Shown in pieces: positions 32,501 to 41,770 of a stretch of DNA of 64,000 nucleotides; within the stretch, counting starts at the first letter, position 1, and every line of letters starts with the position of its first letter. The DNA comes from Leisingera sp. ANG1. GTDB taxonomy: Bacteria; Pseudomonadota; Alphaproteobacteria; Rhodobacterales; Rhodobacteraceae. The stretch covers positions 124,001 through 188,000 of the forward strand of contig NZ_AFCF02000007.1 in assembly GCF_000203975.2 (NCBI RefSeq), written 5' to 3'. The notes beneath the pieces were generated by a model. That model made no database searches and was not told the origin of the DNA. It was given only the letters and a program-made list of their open reading frames with translations. Both the position numbers and the translations under genes were made by a program.

Positions 32501-34964
32501 GCTCCACGGGGCGCGCGGCACCATCGGCAACGCGGGTGGTGAGGGTTGCCAGCAGAGGCTTGCCCTCTGCGGGGGTCGCGGCGGGGAGGCTGGCCGGAAA
32601 AGTCGCACTGCCGTCGGCTCCGGTCTCCTGGCCGCCGAAATATTCGGTTTGGGCAGAAGACGCCTCATCATAGCGGCCAAAGCGGAAGCCGGGCCATTGA
32701 TCCAGTGTGTTTGCGGCGGTGAGGCGGAGGCTGCCCTCCACCTTCAGGCCCGCGCCCGGCGCGCCGAACAGGTAGTCGGCTTGCAGATCAATCTGGGCTG
32801 CACCGCCCGGCTGGAGGGCATCTGCATTGGCGACCTTCTGGGTAAAGTCGATGCGCTCAGGCAGAAAATCCTCAACCAGGATCTGGCGGCTGGCCAGCGC
32901 CGGGGCCTTGAGGTCGCTCTTGATCTCGATCCGCCAGGTGCCGCGCGGGGCGGCGGGGCCGGTGGCAAGGGCAAAGACATGGCCGCCCTGATGGCCTGCG
33001 GCGGAGGTCTGGCGGGTGTATTCCACGCCGTCCGGGCGCAAAAGGATTGCGGTGAGCGGCAAGCCGTCGATGGCCTGCGCATTGCTGTCGCGGGCCAGCG
33101 CGGTCGCATGCACGGTTTCCCCGGCGCGGAAGGCGCCGCGGGTGGTCGCCAGGAACACATCCACCGGCCCCGGGGCGGGACGGCCCGAAACGCCGCGGTC
33201 GGAGAGGTCAAAGGCGGCATCATTGAGGGGCAGGAAGGTGAAATCCCCCTCCCCTGCCCGCGCGGTGATCAGCGCCGGTGCCGCGCCGCTGGTGCCGCGG
33301 GTGAGGCCTGGGGCAAAATGCACATATCCGCTGGCGTCGCTGCTGGCGGTCGCCAGAACCTCATTGGCGGCGGAGATCAGGCTGACCTCGGCATCCGCCT
33401 GCGGTTTGGCATCGCGCAGCCCCTGCACCTGCACATGCAGCCCGTCGCTACCGGACATGGTGCTGAGGCCGAGGCCGGTCAGCACAAACCACTGGGTGGC
33501 GCCTGCATCGTCATAAGGATCAGCGCCCGGCACCCGGGCGGTGAGCGCGTAAAGCCCCGGCTTCTTCTGCCCAGTCAGCGCATCTTCCAGTGGCAGGCGG
33601 CTGGTCATCACCTGATTGATGGCGGTGTCAACGCTGGCACTGCCGGTCCAGATTTCCTCGGCAATATCCGAGGCAAAATGCTCATCCTCCCACTGGGAGA
33701 GCGGCTTGGCGAAATAGCCCTCCTGCAGGGTGCGCAGCACGTTGCGGCTGCTGACCCGGCGCATGCGCAGGTCGAGGTCCGTGACATTCACAGTTTCCAC
33801 CGGCAGCGCCGCCTGACCGCCTGCGGGCAGCACATAGGCGCGGCCCGGGAAGCGGACCTGCGGGGAGCGGTCGCGGACATAGTGGGTCAGCTCCACGTCC
33901 TTCAGAAGCTGCTCGCCGCTGGCGGCGGGCAAGCCGCGGCGCAGGGTGATGCGGTAGCGCTTGCCGTGCTCCACCCCGTCCACACACAGCTGGCGGCCCT
34001 GAGCGGTAACGGCAAGATTGCCCTCAGGTAGACGGACATAGTTTTCGTAGTCGGTGCCAGCCTGTTCCAGATCTTCGGAAAACTCGGCACAGATGCGCGG
34101 TGCGGCGCTGTCGCTTTCGACGGTGCTGGAGGTGACTCGGAAGCCGTATTTCCGGATTGCATGGTTCAGCAGCTCGGCGTTGGCCTTGAGAGGAATGATC
34201 TCCTCCGCCAGATGCAGGAGCGGCAGCATATCCCGCCCGCGGCCCAGTGATTCCACCGACTCAGCTGCCTGGCGCAGCGCCTGGGCCTGCGCCTCGGGTG
34301 CCTCTGTCCGCAGGTAGCCGTTCAGCGCCGCGGAATAAGCCTGCACACGGTAACGGCGCTGCTGGCTGCGGCTGTTGCTGTCCTTGGCGGCACGCAGCAA
34401 ATATCCTGAAAATTGGGTCCAATCCGCAGCCTCATCGCTCAGCACCGCGGCCTGCGCCATCCAGCGCAGCGCAGCCAGCGACTCGCCATCCCGAAGCAGG
34501 GTGCGGGCAGCGGTGCGGGCCTCATCCGCGTTATTGGTTTCCAGCGGGTAGTCCAGTCCCATAGTGCGGGCTAATCCGGCGGCGCGCTGCAGTTCCTGAT
34601 CCGACAGGAAATCCAGCCGCGCGACGCGCGATGCTGCGGAGGCGGCCAGCCCGGGCGCGGCGGGCTGTTTCACCGCTGACAGGGCCCCCGCATAAGGGCT
34701 GGATTGTCCCAGCGCGGATTTGGGGAAACAGGCGTTTGCCCGTTGATTGAACACGAATCCAGCGCAGTCCGCCTGCGCTGAGCAAGCCCGGGCGCAGGAC
34801 GCGGCATCGGTGTCAAACAGCGGCTGCAGGTCGGATCCGAAGAAATCGGTATCCGCGTAAGCCTGGTAACGAAACTCGGGAACCGCCTGCTGCGCCTGGG
34901 CAGCCGGCAGAAACACAACAAAAGCAATGAAATAGAGAAAAGCAGAAGCAAACAGACGCGGCAT
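29514..34964 (-). CDS. Alpha-2-macroglobulin family protein with PAN/Apple domain
   Basis: A 1816-residue exported protein. A signal peptide (about 1-24, AQA) precedes a PAN/Apple-like Cys-rich domain (about 27-80), then MG domains, the bait-region-bearing A2M domain and the thioester domain with GCTEQ (Cys1376). The thioester is therefore predicted functional. It would trap proteases in the periplasm and repair-couple with PBP1C, encoded downstream with a four-base overlap. The start ATG 34964 has GGAGGG just upstream; the longer TTG start is less likely. No lipobox is seen, whereas enterobacterial YfhM is a lipoprotein. Confidence 0.92.
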   Translation of the reverse strand: MPRLFASAFLYFIAFVVFLPAAQAQQAVPEFRYQAYADTDFFGSDLQPLFDTDAASCARACSAQADCAGFVFNQRANACFPKSALGQSSPYAGALSAVKQPAAPGLAASAASRVARLDFLSDQELQRAAGLARTMGLDYPLETNNADEARTAARTLLRDGESLAALRWMAQAAVLSDEAADWTQFSGYLLRAAKDSNSRSQQRRYRVQAYSAALNGYLRTEAPEAQAQALRQAAESVESLGRGRDMLPLLHLAEEIIPLKANAELLNHAIRKYGFRVTSSTVESDSAAPRICAEFSEDLEQAGTDYENYVRLPEGNLAVTAQGRQLCVDGVEHGKRYRITLRRGLPAASGEQLLKDVELTHYVRDRSPQVRFPGRAYVLPAGGQAALPVETVNVTDLDLRMRRVSSRNVLRTLQEGYFAKPLSQWEDEHFASDIAEEIWTGSASVDTAINQVMTSRLPLEDALTGQKKPGLYALTARVPGADPYDDAGATQWFVLTGLGLSTMSGSDGLHVQVQGLRDAKPQADAEVSLISAANEVLATASSDASGYVHFAPGLTRGTSGAAPALITARAGEGDFTFLPLNDAAFDLSDRGVSGRPAPGPVDVFLATTRGAFRAGETVHATALARDSNAQAIDGLPLTAILLRPDGVEYTRQTSAAGHQGGHVFALATGPAAPRGTWRIEIKSDLKAPALASRQILVEDFLPERIDFTQKVANADALQPGGAAQIDLQADYLFGAPGAGLKVEGSLRLTAANTLDQWPGFRFGRYDEASSAQTEYFGGQETGADGSATFPASLPAATPAEGKPLLATLTTRVADGAARPVERTLELPVRPAGPVLGIKPMFDEVAAEGSEAGFELIALAPDLTPMPMRVKWTLNRVETRYQWYQLYGNWNWEPITRRTRIATGEAQLGSDPLALSQPVDWGRYELVVERLDGAYASAAYDFYAGWYAPEGSTETPARLELSLDSESYAPGDTARLRIVPQAAGTALISVVSNHLVHRIAVEVPAGETMIPLEVTQDWGSGAYVTATVIQPVAGDRGRTPLRALGLAHASVTQPGQQLQVAIDVPDVVRPRGTQVAKLRVDGAAEGEEVWLTVAAVDLGILNLTGFTSPDPSAHYYGQRRLGMELRDVYGRLIDPGNGAMGRIRSGGDADSGMKMQSPPPTQDLVALFSGPLKVDANGEAVFPLTLPAFNGTVRLMAVAWSGKAVGQAEADMLVRDPVVVTASLPRFLAPGDQSRARIEIVHADGPAGDMQLTAATAGGLTLGSLPTSVTLADQGKAVLELPVTAETVGDHALTLTLTTPDGQELRQDLRMPVRANDPVTSETRRFTLAAGDTFLFSKDVFTGLRPGTARATISSGPLAKFDVPGLLAELDQYSYGCTEQVTSKALPLLYLSSVAQAAGLGDGPAVDARINAAIRQVLTRQAPSGAFGLWRADSGEFWLDAYASDFLSRARAQGYEVPQQAFAQAMDNLRNRINYAADFDIGGEEIAYALLVLAREGAAQMGDLRYYADVKGEGFATPLAAAQLGAALAAYGDQRRADRMFARAAQMIGAESQGEARLWRADFGTRLRDTAGVLALAAEAGSKAVDRAGLSARLSNASGYRSTQESAWTLMAARALAQNPEDSGLLVNGQPVQGPFVQAADGQDVPELALTAASGKTAEITLTTLGVPEVPPAAGGFGYTIERSYFTLEGQPLEVQSVQAGARFVAVLRVTPHEKTGARLMINDPLPAGFEIDNPNLLRSGDLRDLDWLNPAEAEHAEFRSDRFLAAVNVRDASAVTLAYVVRAVTSGVFHHPAASVEDMYRPAYRARTAAGRVEVR

Positions 34965-35114
34965 GGCACCCTCCAATACTGGGGGCAGGCTGGCACGGGC
35001 TTAACGTCATAGCAAGATTCCTCCGCGTAACAAAAAGGGAGAGCAGCGCCGCTGCCCTGCGCGCAGAAATTGCTGGGCGCTATTTTGTGCTGATGGATTG
35101 CGGAGTTTGCAGGG

Positions 35115-37481
35115 ATGAGCCTTGCTGACAAACTGGCGGAGGAACGGCGGGCAAGGCTCGCCGCCGAACGGCTGCTTGAGCTGAAGCAAGCCGAGCTGTC
35201 CGCTGCCAACCGCAAACTGGGCCGCCACGCGCTGGCGCTGACCAAGCAGATCGGCCAGACCCAGGCCGAGGTCGCCACCGTGCGTGACGAAAACGCCAAG
35301 GTGAAATCCGACCTCCATACCGCCAACGAGAAGATCGAGACCGCCGAACGGCGGCTGTGGCATTCGATCCAGGCGTTTCAGGACGGGTTTGCCTTCTTTG
35401 ACGCGGCGGGCCATCTGATCGGCGCCAACACGGCTTACCTCAACATCTTTGACGGGCTGGAAGAGGTCACGCCGGGCATCACCTACGCGCGGATCCTGGA
35501 GCTGCTGATCGAAGAGGGGCTGATCAGCACCGGCAGCATGAAGGCCGGCGACTGGCATGCGATGATGACAGAGCGCTGGAAGTCCGATTCCCCGGAACCG
35601 GTTGTGGTCCAGCTCTGGGATGAGCGTTACTTGCGGCTGATTGACCAGCGCGGCCATGGCGGTGATGTGGTGACGCTGGCGCTCGATATCACCTCAACCG
35701 TGCGTTATGAGCAGGAACTGCAGGATGCCCGCGCCCGGGCCGAGGCGGCAAACCGCGCCAAATCCGCCTTCCTCGCCAATATGAGCCACGAGATCCGCAC
35801 CCCGATGAACGGCGTGGTCGGCATGGCAGAACTTCTGAACGACACCGAACTGGACGATGAGCAGCGGCTTTATGCCAAGACCATCAAGAATTCGGGCGAG
35901 GCGCTGCTGGTCATTATCAATGACGTTCTGGATTACTCCAAGATCGAGGCCGACAAGCTGGAGTTGCACCCGCAGGAGTTCGACCTGGAGCGCAGCCTGC
36001 ATGAGGTGGTGATGCTGCTGCAGCCCACCGCCCGCGACAAGGGGCTGGCGCTGCTGGTGGATTACGACCTGTTCCTGCCCACCCGCTTCACCGGCGACCC
36101 GGGCCGCATCCGGCAGGTGCTGACGAACCTGGCCGGCAATGCGGTGAAATTCACCAAGACGGGCCATGTCACTCTGCGGGTGACCGGCATCACCTCCCCC
36201 GAAGACGGCCAATGCGCGGTGCATGTCACTATCGAGGATACCGGCATCGGCATCCCTGCCGACAAAATCGAGCATGTGTTCGGCGAATTCAACCAGGTCG
36301 AGGACGAGCGCAACCGCAAGTTCGAGGGCACCGGCCTGGGGCTGGCGATCTCCAAACGCCTGATCGAGATGATGGGCGGCGAGATCTGGGTCGACAGCGA
36401 AGAGGGCAAGGGATCCTGCTTTGGCTTCCGGGTGCCGCTGCCGGTGACAGGCCCGGCTGAGCAGGCGCTGCCGAAACTGCCCGGCAGCCTGCGCCATGTG
36501 CTGCTGGTGGATGATGTGCCGCTGAACTGCGAGATCCTGCAGAAGCACCTGCAGATGCTGGGGCTGCAGGTGACAACGGCCGGCACTGCCGCCGAGGCGC
36601 TGGCGGCGATGCAGGGCGGCATCAGCCTGGTGCTGAGCGGCCATAACCTGCCTGGTTTGGACGGCTTGCAGCTGGCCCGCGACCTCAGGGCTTACGGCTG
36701 GGACCGGGTGCCGGTGCTGCTTCTGAACTCCAGCCCGCATGCTGCCATCGGGCCTGATGTGCGGCAGCTGGTCAGCGGCGTGCTGCAAAGCCCCGCACCG
36801 CGCAGCGATCTGTTCAGCCAGCTGGCCCGGATCGGCAGTGACGCCGCGGCTCCGGCCCCGGTTCCCGCCGCGCCTGCTCCAGCGGCGCCTGCTCCAGCGG
36901 CGCCTGCTTCAATAGCCCCCGCTGCTGCTCCTGCGGCACCGGCTGCGGTGCCGGCTCCCTCACCCGTGCCTCCTGCACCTGCTGCGGCGGTGCCTGTACA
37001 ACCTGCTGTCCCTGCTGCCGCTGCCCCGCCTGCAGCCCCTGTCGTGCGCAAGATGCGGGTGCTGGCGGCGGAGGACAACAAGACCAACCAGCTGGTGTTC
37101 CGCAAGATCGTGAAGGAGCTGAACATCGAGCTGCAGTTCGCCGGCAACGGGCTGGAGGCGGTGGAGGCGTTCAAGACCTTCCGCCCTGACCTGATCTTCA
37201 TGGACATCTCGATGCCGGTGATGGACGGCAAGGAAGCCACGATGGAAATCCGCAGGCTGGAAGCCGGGACTGGCACCCATGTGCCGATGGTGGCGCTGAC
37301 AGCACATGCAATGGCGGGCGATTCCGAGGGTATTCTGGCCGCCGGGCTGGACCATTACCTGACCAAACCGCTGCGCAAGGCGCTGATCCACGACCAGATC
37401 CGCAGTCATGCGCCTGCAGGCGTTCAACCGGTGGAGGCTGATGGTCCGCCTGCCCAGGCTGCCGCGGGCGGCGCACCCTAA
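35115..37481 (+). CDS. Hybrid histidine kinase with one degenerate and one intact receiver
   Basis: A 788-residue cytoplasmic protein (no helix seen) with an N-terminal coiled coil (about 1-75), a PAS-7-type domain (about 80-195), HisKA (His225 in [10 protein letters not shown]), HATPase_c (about 275-450), a first receiver-like domain (about 455-575), an Ala/Pro linker of about 70 residues (from about 577) and a second receiver (about 655-775) whose phosphoacceptor is Asp697 (FMDISMP). The first receiver reads [11 protein letters not shown] where Asp should be, so it should not be phosphorylated. No partner regulator is adjacent. The signal is unknown; PAS suggests an intracellular redox or ligand cue. 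Confidence 0.9.
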   Translation: MSLADKLAEERRARLAAERLLELKQAELSAANRKLGRHALALTKQIGQTQAEVATVRDENAKVKSDLHTANEKIETAERRLWHSIQAFQDGFAFFDAAGHLIGANTAYLNIFDGLEEVTPGITYARILELLIEEGLISTGSMKAGDWHAMMTERWKSDSPEPVVVQLWDERYLRLIDQRGHGGDVVTLALDITSTVRYEQELQDARARAEAANRAKSAFLANMSHEIRTPMNGVVGMAELLNDTELDDEQRLYAKTIKNSGEALLVIINDVLDYSKIEADKLELHPQEFDLERSLHEVVMLLQPTARDKGLALLVDYDLFLPTRFTGDPGRIRQVLTNLAGNAVKFTKTGHVTLRVTGITSPEDGQCAVHVTIEDTGIGIPADKIEHVFGEFNQVEDERNRKFEGTGLGLAISKRLIEMMGGEIWVDSEEGKGSCFGFRVPLPVTGPAEQALPKLPGSLRHVLLVDDVPLNCEILQKHLQMLGLQVTTAGTAAEALAAMQGGISLVLSGHNLPGLDGLQLARDLRAYGWDRVPVLLLNSSPHAAIGPDVRQLVSGVLQSPAPRSDLFSQLARIGSDAAAPAPVPAAPAPAAPAPAAPASIAPAAAPAAPAAVPAPSPVPPAPAAAVPVQPAVPAAAAPPAAPVVRKMRVLAAEDNKTNQLVFRKIVKELNIELQFAGNGLEAVEAFKTFRPDLIFMDISMPVMDGKEATMEIRRLEAGTGTHVPMVALTAHAMAGDSEGILAAGLDHYLTKPLRKALIHDQIRSHAPAGVQPVEADGPPAQAAAGGAP

Positions 37482-37675
37482 GCAGGCCCCGGGGCCCTAT
37501 TGCCAGCCGCTTTCTGCCCGCGTCCCAAGGCCCGGTGGGCAAGGCTTTGGGTCCGCCACAAGCAGCTGAGGCTGCGGCCGTCACAATCTGATCCTGTCTT
37601 GACGCGCCGGAACACCCGACGGTTCTCCCGCCCCCGCGGGCGCACCGGCTGCGCCGGAGACGCCCTTATGCGGCC

Positions 37676-37765
37676 TTGGGCCCGGCTGCGCGCGTTCCGC
37701 GCGCTGCCGGGCCCAACCGGAACGGTGCATTCTTTGAATGTGCCAGAGCGGGCGGGAGCCTCCCC
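37676..37765 (+). repeat. Intergenic modular repeat, copy B
   Basis: The hairpin is TTGGGCCCGGC/GCCGGGCCCAA with inner GCGCGC arms (37676-37716), all perfectly paired. Core GCCCAAC (37711-37717) overlaps its 3' arm. A weaker hairpin with a TTT loop follows, then GAGCGGGCGGGAGCC. It lies between convergent genes. Confidence 0.65.
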
Positions 37766-37773
37766 GCTCTCAC

Positions 37774-38538
37774 TCAGGATTTGCGCAGGAAGACAGGCTT
37801 GTCCGGCTCCGACATCTGCGGCTGGTAGGCATAGCCGCCGGCATCGAAGTCCTTGAGGCTTTCGCTATCCGTCAGCCGGCGCTGGATGATATAGCGCGCC
37901 ATCGCTCCGCGGGCGCGCTTGGCGTAGAAGCTGACCACCTTGGGGGTGCCGTTCTTGTCTTCCATGAACACCGGGGTGACCACCCGCAGCTTCAGCGCCG
38001 CCAGATCCACCGCACCGAAATATTCCTGGCTGGCGCAGTTCACCAGCACCTCTGCGCCAACGGCCTCTGCCTGCGCGTTCAACGCCTCGGATATTTGCCT
38101 GCCCCAGAATTCATAGAGGTTCTTGCCGCGCGGGTTCTTCAGCCGCGAGCCCATCTCCAGCCGGTAGGGCTGCATCGCGTCCAGCGGGCGCAGCACGCCG
38201 TAAAGGCCTGACAGAATGCGGAAATGCTCCTGCGCCCAAGCCATTTCATCCGTGTCCAGCGAGGATGCCTCCAGCCCCTGGTAGGTGTCGCCGGCAAAGG
38301 CCAGCGCCGCCGGGCGGGTCGCATCCGTTTTCGGGTCGGCGGCAAACTCCTGGAACCGGGCATGGTTCAGCTTGGCCAGATCCTCGCTGATGTGCATCAG
38401 CTTCATCAGGTCTGCCACGGATTGTTCGCGCGCCACATCCGCCAATTCCACCGCGTCGTCATGCAGCGCGGGCCAGGTCATCTCCTGATCCCGTTCCGCC
38501 CAGTCCAGCTTCTTGGCCGGAGAGGTTACTACCAGCAT
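37774..38538 (-). CDS. yaaA: YaaA peroxide-stress protein
   Basis: A 254-residue UPF0246/YaaA protein. It begins MLVVTSPAKKLDW, the conserved opening, and carries GLYGVLRPLDAMQPYRLEMG and NCASQEYF blocks. In E. coli YaaA limits intracellular free iron and lowers oxidative DNA damage during peroxide stress. The start ATG 38538 matches the family N-terminus; 63 more codons are open but lack homology. It is transcribed in the same direction as recQ upstream (29 bp gap). Confidence 0.93.
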   Translation of the reverse strand: MLVVTSPAKKLDWAERDQEMTWPALHDDAVELADVAREQSVADLMKLMHISEDLAKLNHARFQEFAADPKTDATRPAALAFAGDTYQGLEASSLDTDEMAWAQEHFRILSGLYGVLRPLDAMQPYRLEMGSRLKNPRGKNLYEFWGRQISEALNAQAEAVGAEVLVNCASQEYFGAVDLAALKLRVVTPVFMEDKNGTPKVVSFYAKRARGAMARYIIQRRLTDSESLKDFDAGGYAYQPQMSEPDKPVFLRKS

Positions 38539-38567
38539 ATCTGCCCCCTTCCGCTCTTGGCGCGACC

Positions 38568-40625
38568 CTAGCCCGCGCCGCGCAGGACGTCCAGAAATGC
38601 CGAGGCGAAACGTTCGGCGCGGCGCTCTCCTAACAGCCTTGTGATGCCGGCCTCGTCGCCAGCACGCAGCTGCGCCACCTTGGCCAGCAGCGACGCCGAA
38701 CAGCTGAGCGGCTTCAGCGTGCCGCATGCACCGCGGGTGAGCTGTGCCTGCGCTTCCAGCAGCCCGTCAAAAACGGAACCGGAGTCCCGGCCCGCCAGCT
38801 TGCGCCGTGCCGGATGCAGCTGCTCAACCGCACCGGTGATCACGCCCAGGAAATCATCGCCGTAGCGTTCCAGCTTCTTGGCGCCAACGCCATTGATGCG
38901 CGCCATCTGGTCGAGGGTTTCCGGGCGCAGCTCGGCCATCTCGATCAGGGTGCGGTCGGGGAAGATCACATAGGCCGGCACTTTCTGCGCCTCGGCCAGC
39001 GCGCGGCGCTTGGCCTTGAGCGCCGAGAGCAGCGGGGCGTCCTCCTCGGAGACCAGCGCCTTGACCGCCGGGCGGCGGTCTGCGGATTTGATGGTGTCGC
39101 GGCGCAGCTCAATGGACTGCTCACCGCGCAGGATCGGCAGCGCCGCTTCGGTGAACCGCAGGGCGCCGTGGCGTTCCGGGTCCGGGCGCAGCAGGTCATG
39201 GCCCATCATCTGCCGGAACACCGCCTGCCACTGGCGCTTGCCAAATTCCTTGCCGCAGCCGTAGACCGACAGTTCGTCATGGCGCTTGGCGCGGATCCGC
39301 TCGTTGTCGGCACCCAGAAGGATGTCAATCAGATGGCCGGAGCCGAACCATTCCTCTGTCCTGAGCACCGCCGACAGCGCCTTTCGCACCACTGTGGTGC
39401 CGTCGAACACATCAGCGGGCGTGTCGCAGAGGTCGCAGTTGCCGCAAGGCTCTGCCTCTTCGCCGAAGTAGCCCAGCAGTTTCTGGCGGCGGCAGTGCAA
39501 CGCCTCGGCCAGCCCCAGCAGCGCATTGAGCCGCGCATGGTCGGCGGCGCGGCGTTCGGGCGGGGCGAGGCCCTCGTCGATCTGGGCGCGGCGCAGGCGG
39601 ATGTCGTCGGGGCCGAACAGGGTCAGGGTTTCGGCCGGCGCGCCGTCGCGGCCCGCGCGGCCGATTTCCTGGTAGTAGGCCTCTATGGATTTCGGCAAGT
39701 CGGCATGGGCGACCCAGCGAATGTCGGGCTTGTCGATGCCCATGCCGAAGGCAACCGTTGCGACCACGATCAGACCGTCCTCGCGGGCAAAGCGGGTCTC
39801 GACGATGCGGCGGTCCTCAGCCTCCATGCCGCCGTGGTAGAAACAGGCGGAATGGCCTGCTTCGCGCAGCGCAGCAGACAGCGCTTCGGTTTTGGCGCGG
39901 GTGCCGCAGTAGACGATGCCGGACTGGCCCTTGCGGGCGGCGGCGAACTCCAGGATCTGGCGGCGCGGGCTGTCCTTGGCCCCGAAGGCGAGGTGAATGT
40001 TAGGCCGGTCAAAGCCGCGCAGGAAACTGCGGGGGGCCTCGCCGTCGAAGAGTTTCTGGACGATTTCTTCCTGGGTTTCCTGGTCTGCTGTTGCAGTGAA
40101 GGCGGCCAGCGGCACGTCCAGGGCGCGGCGCAGCTCGCCGATGCGCAGGTAGTCGGGGCGGAAGTCATGGCCCCACTGGCTGACGCAATGGGCCTCGTCC
40201 ACCGCAATCAGGCTGACGCCGATGCGGCGCAGCATCCCCATGGCGGCACCGGAGGCGAGGCGTTCGGGGGCCATGTAGAGGAGCTTGAGCCGCCCGGCCT
40301 CGATTGCCTCCCAGACCTGTTCGGTCTCTTCATCGGTGTTGCCGGAGGTAAGCGCACCGGCGTTGACTCCGGCCTCCTGCAACGCGCGGACCTGGTCGCG
40401 CATCAGCGCAATCAGCGGGGAAATCACCACGGTGATTCCGTCGCGCAGCAGCGCGGGCAGCTGGAAGCACAGCGACTTGCCGCCGCCGGTGGGCATGATC
40501 GCCAGCACGTTTTCCCCGGCGGTCACGGCGTCGACGATCTCCTCCTGCCCCGGGCGGAAGGCGTCAAAGCCGAAAATCTCGCGCAGAATGGGAGTCGCGC
40601 CGCTGAGGGCGGTCATATCCGTCAT
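38568..40625 (-). CDS. recQ: ATP-dependent DNA helicase RecQ
   Basis: A 685-residue helicase: superfamily 2 motor (about 10-345; Walker A TGGGKS, DEAH-box VDEAHC, aromatic loop following), RecQ-Ct zinc module (Cys cluster CGNCDLC, about 388-394), winged helix and HRDC domain (about 530-610). It unwinds DNA during repair of stalled forks. A C-terminal tail of about 75 residues follows the HRDC. Start ATG 40625 (MTDMTALSG) has only a weak ribosome site; the second ATG three codons later is an alternative. Confidence 0.94.
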   Translation of the reverse strand: MTDMTALSGATPILREIFGFDAFRPGQEEIVDAVTAGENVLAIMPTGGGKSLCFQLPALLRDGITVVISPLIALMRDQVRALQEAGVNAGALTSGNTDEETEQVWEAIEAGRLKLLYMAPERLASGAAMGMLRRIGVSLIAVDEAHCVSQWGHDFRPDYLRIGELRRALDVPLAAFTATADQETQEEIVQKLFDGEAPRSFLRGFDRPNIHLAFGAKDSPRRQILEFAAARKGQSGIVYCGTRAKTEALSAALREAGHSACFYHGGMEAEDRRIVETRFAREDGLIVVATVAFGMGIDKPDIRWVAHADLPKSIEAYYQEIGRAGRDGAPAETLTLFGPDDIRLRRAQIDEGLAPPERRAADHARLNALLGLAEALHCRRQKLLGYFGEEAEPCGNCDLCDTPADVFDGTTVVRKALSAVLRTEEWFGSGHLIDILLGADNERIRAKRHDELSVYGCGKEFGKRQWQAVFRQMMGHDLLRPDPERHGALRFTEAALPILRGEQSIELRRDTIKSADRRPAVKALVSEEDAPLLSALKAKRRALAEAQKVPAYVIFPDRTLIEMAELRPETLDQMARINGVGAKKLERYGDDFLGVITGAVEQLHPARRKLAGRDSGSVFDGLLEAQAQLTRGACGTLKPLSCSASLLAKVAQLRAGDEAGITRLLGERRAERFASAFLDVLRGAG

Positions 40626-40750
40626 GGGGGCGGAGGGCCTCGTGGTCAGTGCTGCTCTTCTTTGGCAGGCACAATCCCACAGGAGGCATGAGGCGGCAAG
40701 GCCCGCAGGTAAAAAGCCCGGCAGGAAACGCCGGGCCGGAGATTTTCAGA

Positions 40751-41038
40751 TCAGTAGAACGCCGAGACGTTGTTCACCAGGATGATGCGCAGCGCATAGA
40801 CGCCGATCAGCACCGCCAGCGGCGCCAGATCAATGCCGCCCATGTTGGGCAGGATGCGGCGCACCGGCGCGTAAAGCGGCTCCAGGATCCGGTTCAGGCC
40901 GTACCAAATCTGCCCCACCAGCTGCTGGTGAAGGTTCAGGACCTGGAAGTTGATCAGCCAGCTCATGATCACATGGGCAATGATGAAGAACCAGACCACG
41001 TCCAGGATCAGCATCAGGATTTGGAACAGCGAGACCAT
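40751..41038 (-). CDS. YggT family membrane protein
   Basis: A 95-residue inner-membrane protein with two hydrophobic segments (about 5-30 and 70-90) and the YggT core LNRILEPLYAPVRRILPNMGGIDLAPL. The family is linked to osmotic or cell-division-related membrane functions but is not well defined. Start ATG 41038 fits the family length. It is divergent from the thioesterase-like gene. Confidence 0.88.
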   Translation of the reverse strand: MVSLFQILMLILDVVWFFIIAHVIMSWLINFQVLNLHQQLVGQIWYGLNRILEPLYAPVRRILPNMGGIDLAPLAVLIGVYALRIILVNNVSAFY

Positions 41039-41171
41039 CGGTATTTCCCTCTTTCGAACAGCCTCACAGGTAAGCAGACGCAGCGAAATGCGCAAGGCTT
41101 CCGCGAGGTTGCGGTTGACGCCCTGTAAACGGGTGGCATCACGGGCACATGCCATCAAGGAGCGCGCGCCG

Positions 41172-41720
41172 ATGTACCCGATATTCCGCCTGATCAAGGA
41201 TACCGTTCTGGCCAGCCGGATGGAGCCGCTGCCGATCACTGGGATGCATGTCTCGCACCACATCTGCTGGCCTTGGGACCTGGACATGTGGATGGAGCTG
41301 AACAACGGCCGCACCATGACGCTGTATGACCTGGGGCGCACTATGCTGGCGCAGCGGGTGGGGCTGATCAAGGCGCTCCGGCAGAAACGCTGGGGGCTGA
41401 CAGTGGCAGGGTCCTCCGTCCGCTACCGCCGCCGCATCCGCGGCTTCGAGAAGTTCGAGATGCGCAGCCGCACCGCGGGCTGGGATGAAAAGTTCATCTA
41501 TGTCGAGCAATCCATGTGGAAGAAAAACGGCGACTGCGCCAGCCATGTGATGTTGCGCACGGCGGTGACGGACAAGCACGGTATCGTGCCGCCCGGGAAG
41601 GTTCTGGAGGCGCTGGGACAGGACACGGAAGCCTCGCCCGAGCTGCCTGGCTGGATCAGGGACTGGTGCGCGGCGGATGGCGGCCGGCCCTGGCCGCCAA
41701 TGCAGGACGGGCTTGCCTAG
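41172..41720 (+). CDS. Hotdog-fold thioesterase-like protein (THEM6/4HBT_2 type)
   Basis: A 182-residue protein with the hotdog-fold pattern HHICWPWDLDMWMELNNGRTMTLYDLGR (about 34-60) in which the conserved Asp/Asn region of 4-hydroxybenzoyl-CoA thioesterase-like proteins appears as DLDMWMELNNGR. It is probably a cytoplasmic acyl-CoA thioesterase of unknown substrate. Start ATG 41172 gives the domain at the N-terminus. A 50-bp gap separates it from the following transporter, and the two could be co-transcribed. Confidence 0.78.
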   Translation: MYPIFRLIKDTVLASRMEPLPITGMHVSHHICWPWDLDMWMELNNGRTMTLYDLGRTMLAQRVGLIKALRQKRWGLTVAGSSVRYRRRIRGFEKFEMRSRTAGWDEKFIYVEQSMWKKNGDCASHVMLRTAVTDKHGIVPPGKVLEALGQDTEASPELPGWIRDWCAADGGRPWPPMQDGLA

Positions 41721-41770
41721 GCCCCTGCCCGCCTGCCATACCTGAAGGCAACAAGAATAAGAGGCCGGGT

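Noticed and set aside
30399-34031. Very long open frame on the plus strand opposite the macroglobulin gene
   Set aside because: The minus strand has signal peptide, MG domains and thioester motif in frame. The plus frame is a GC-rich shadow with no recognisable domain.
38814-40691. Long plus-strand frame opposite recQ
   Set aside because: RecQ motifs are all on the minus strand; the plus frame lacks any motif and a ribosome site.
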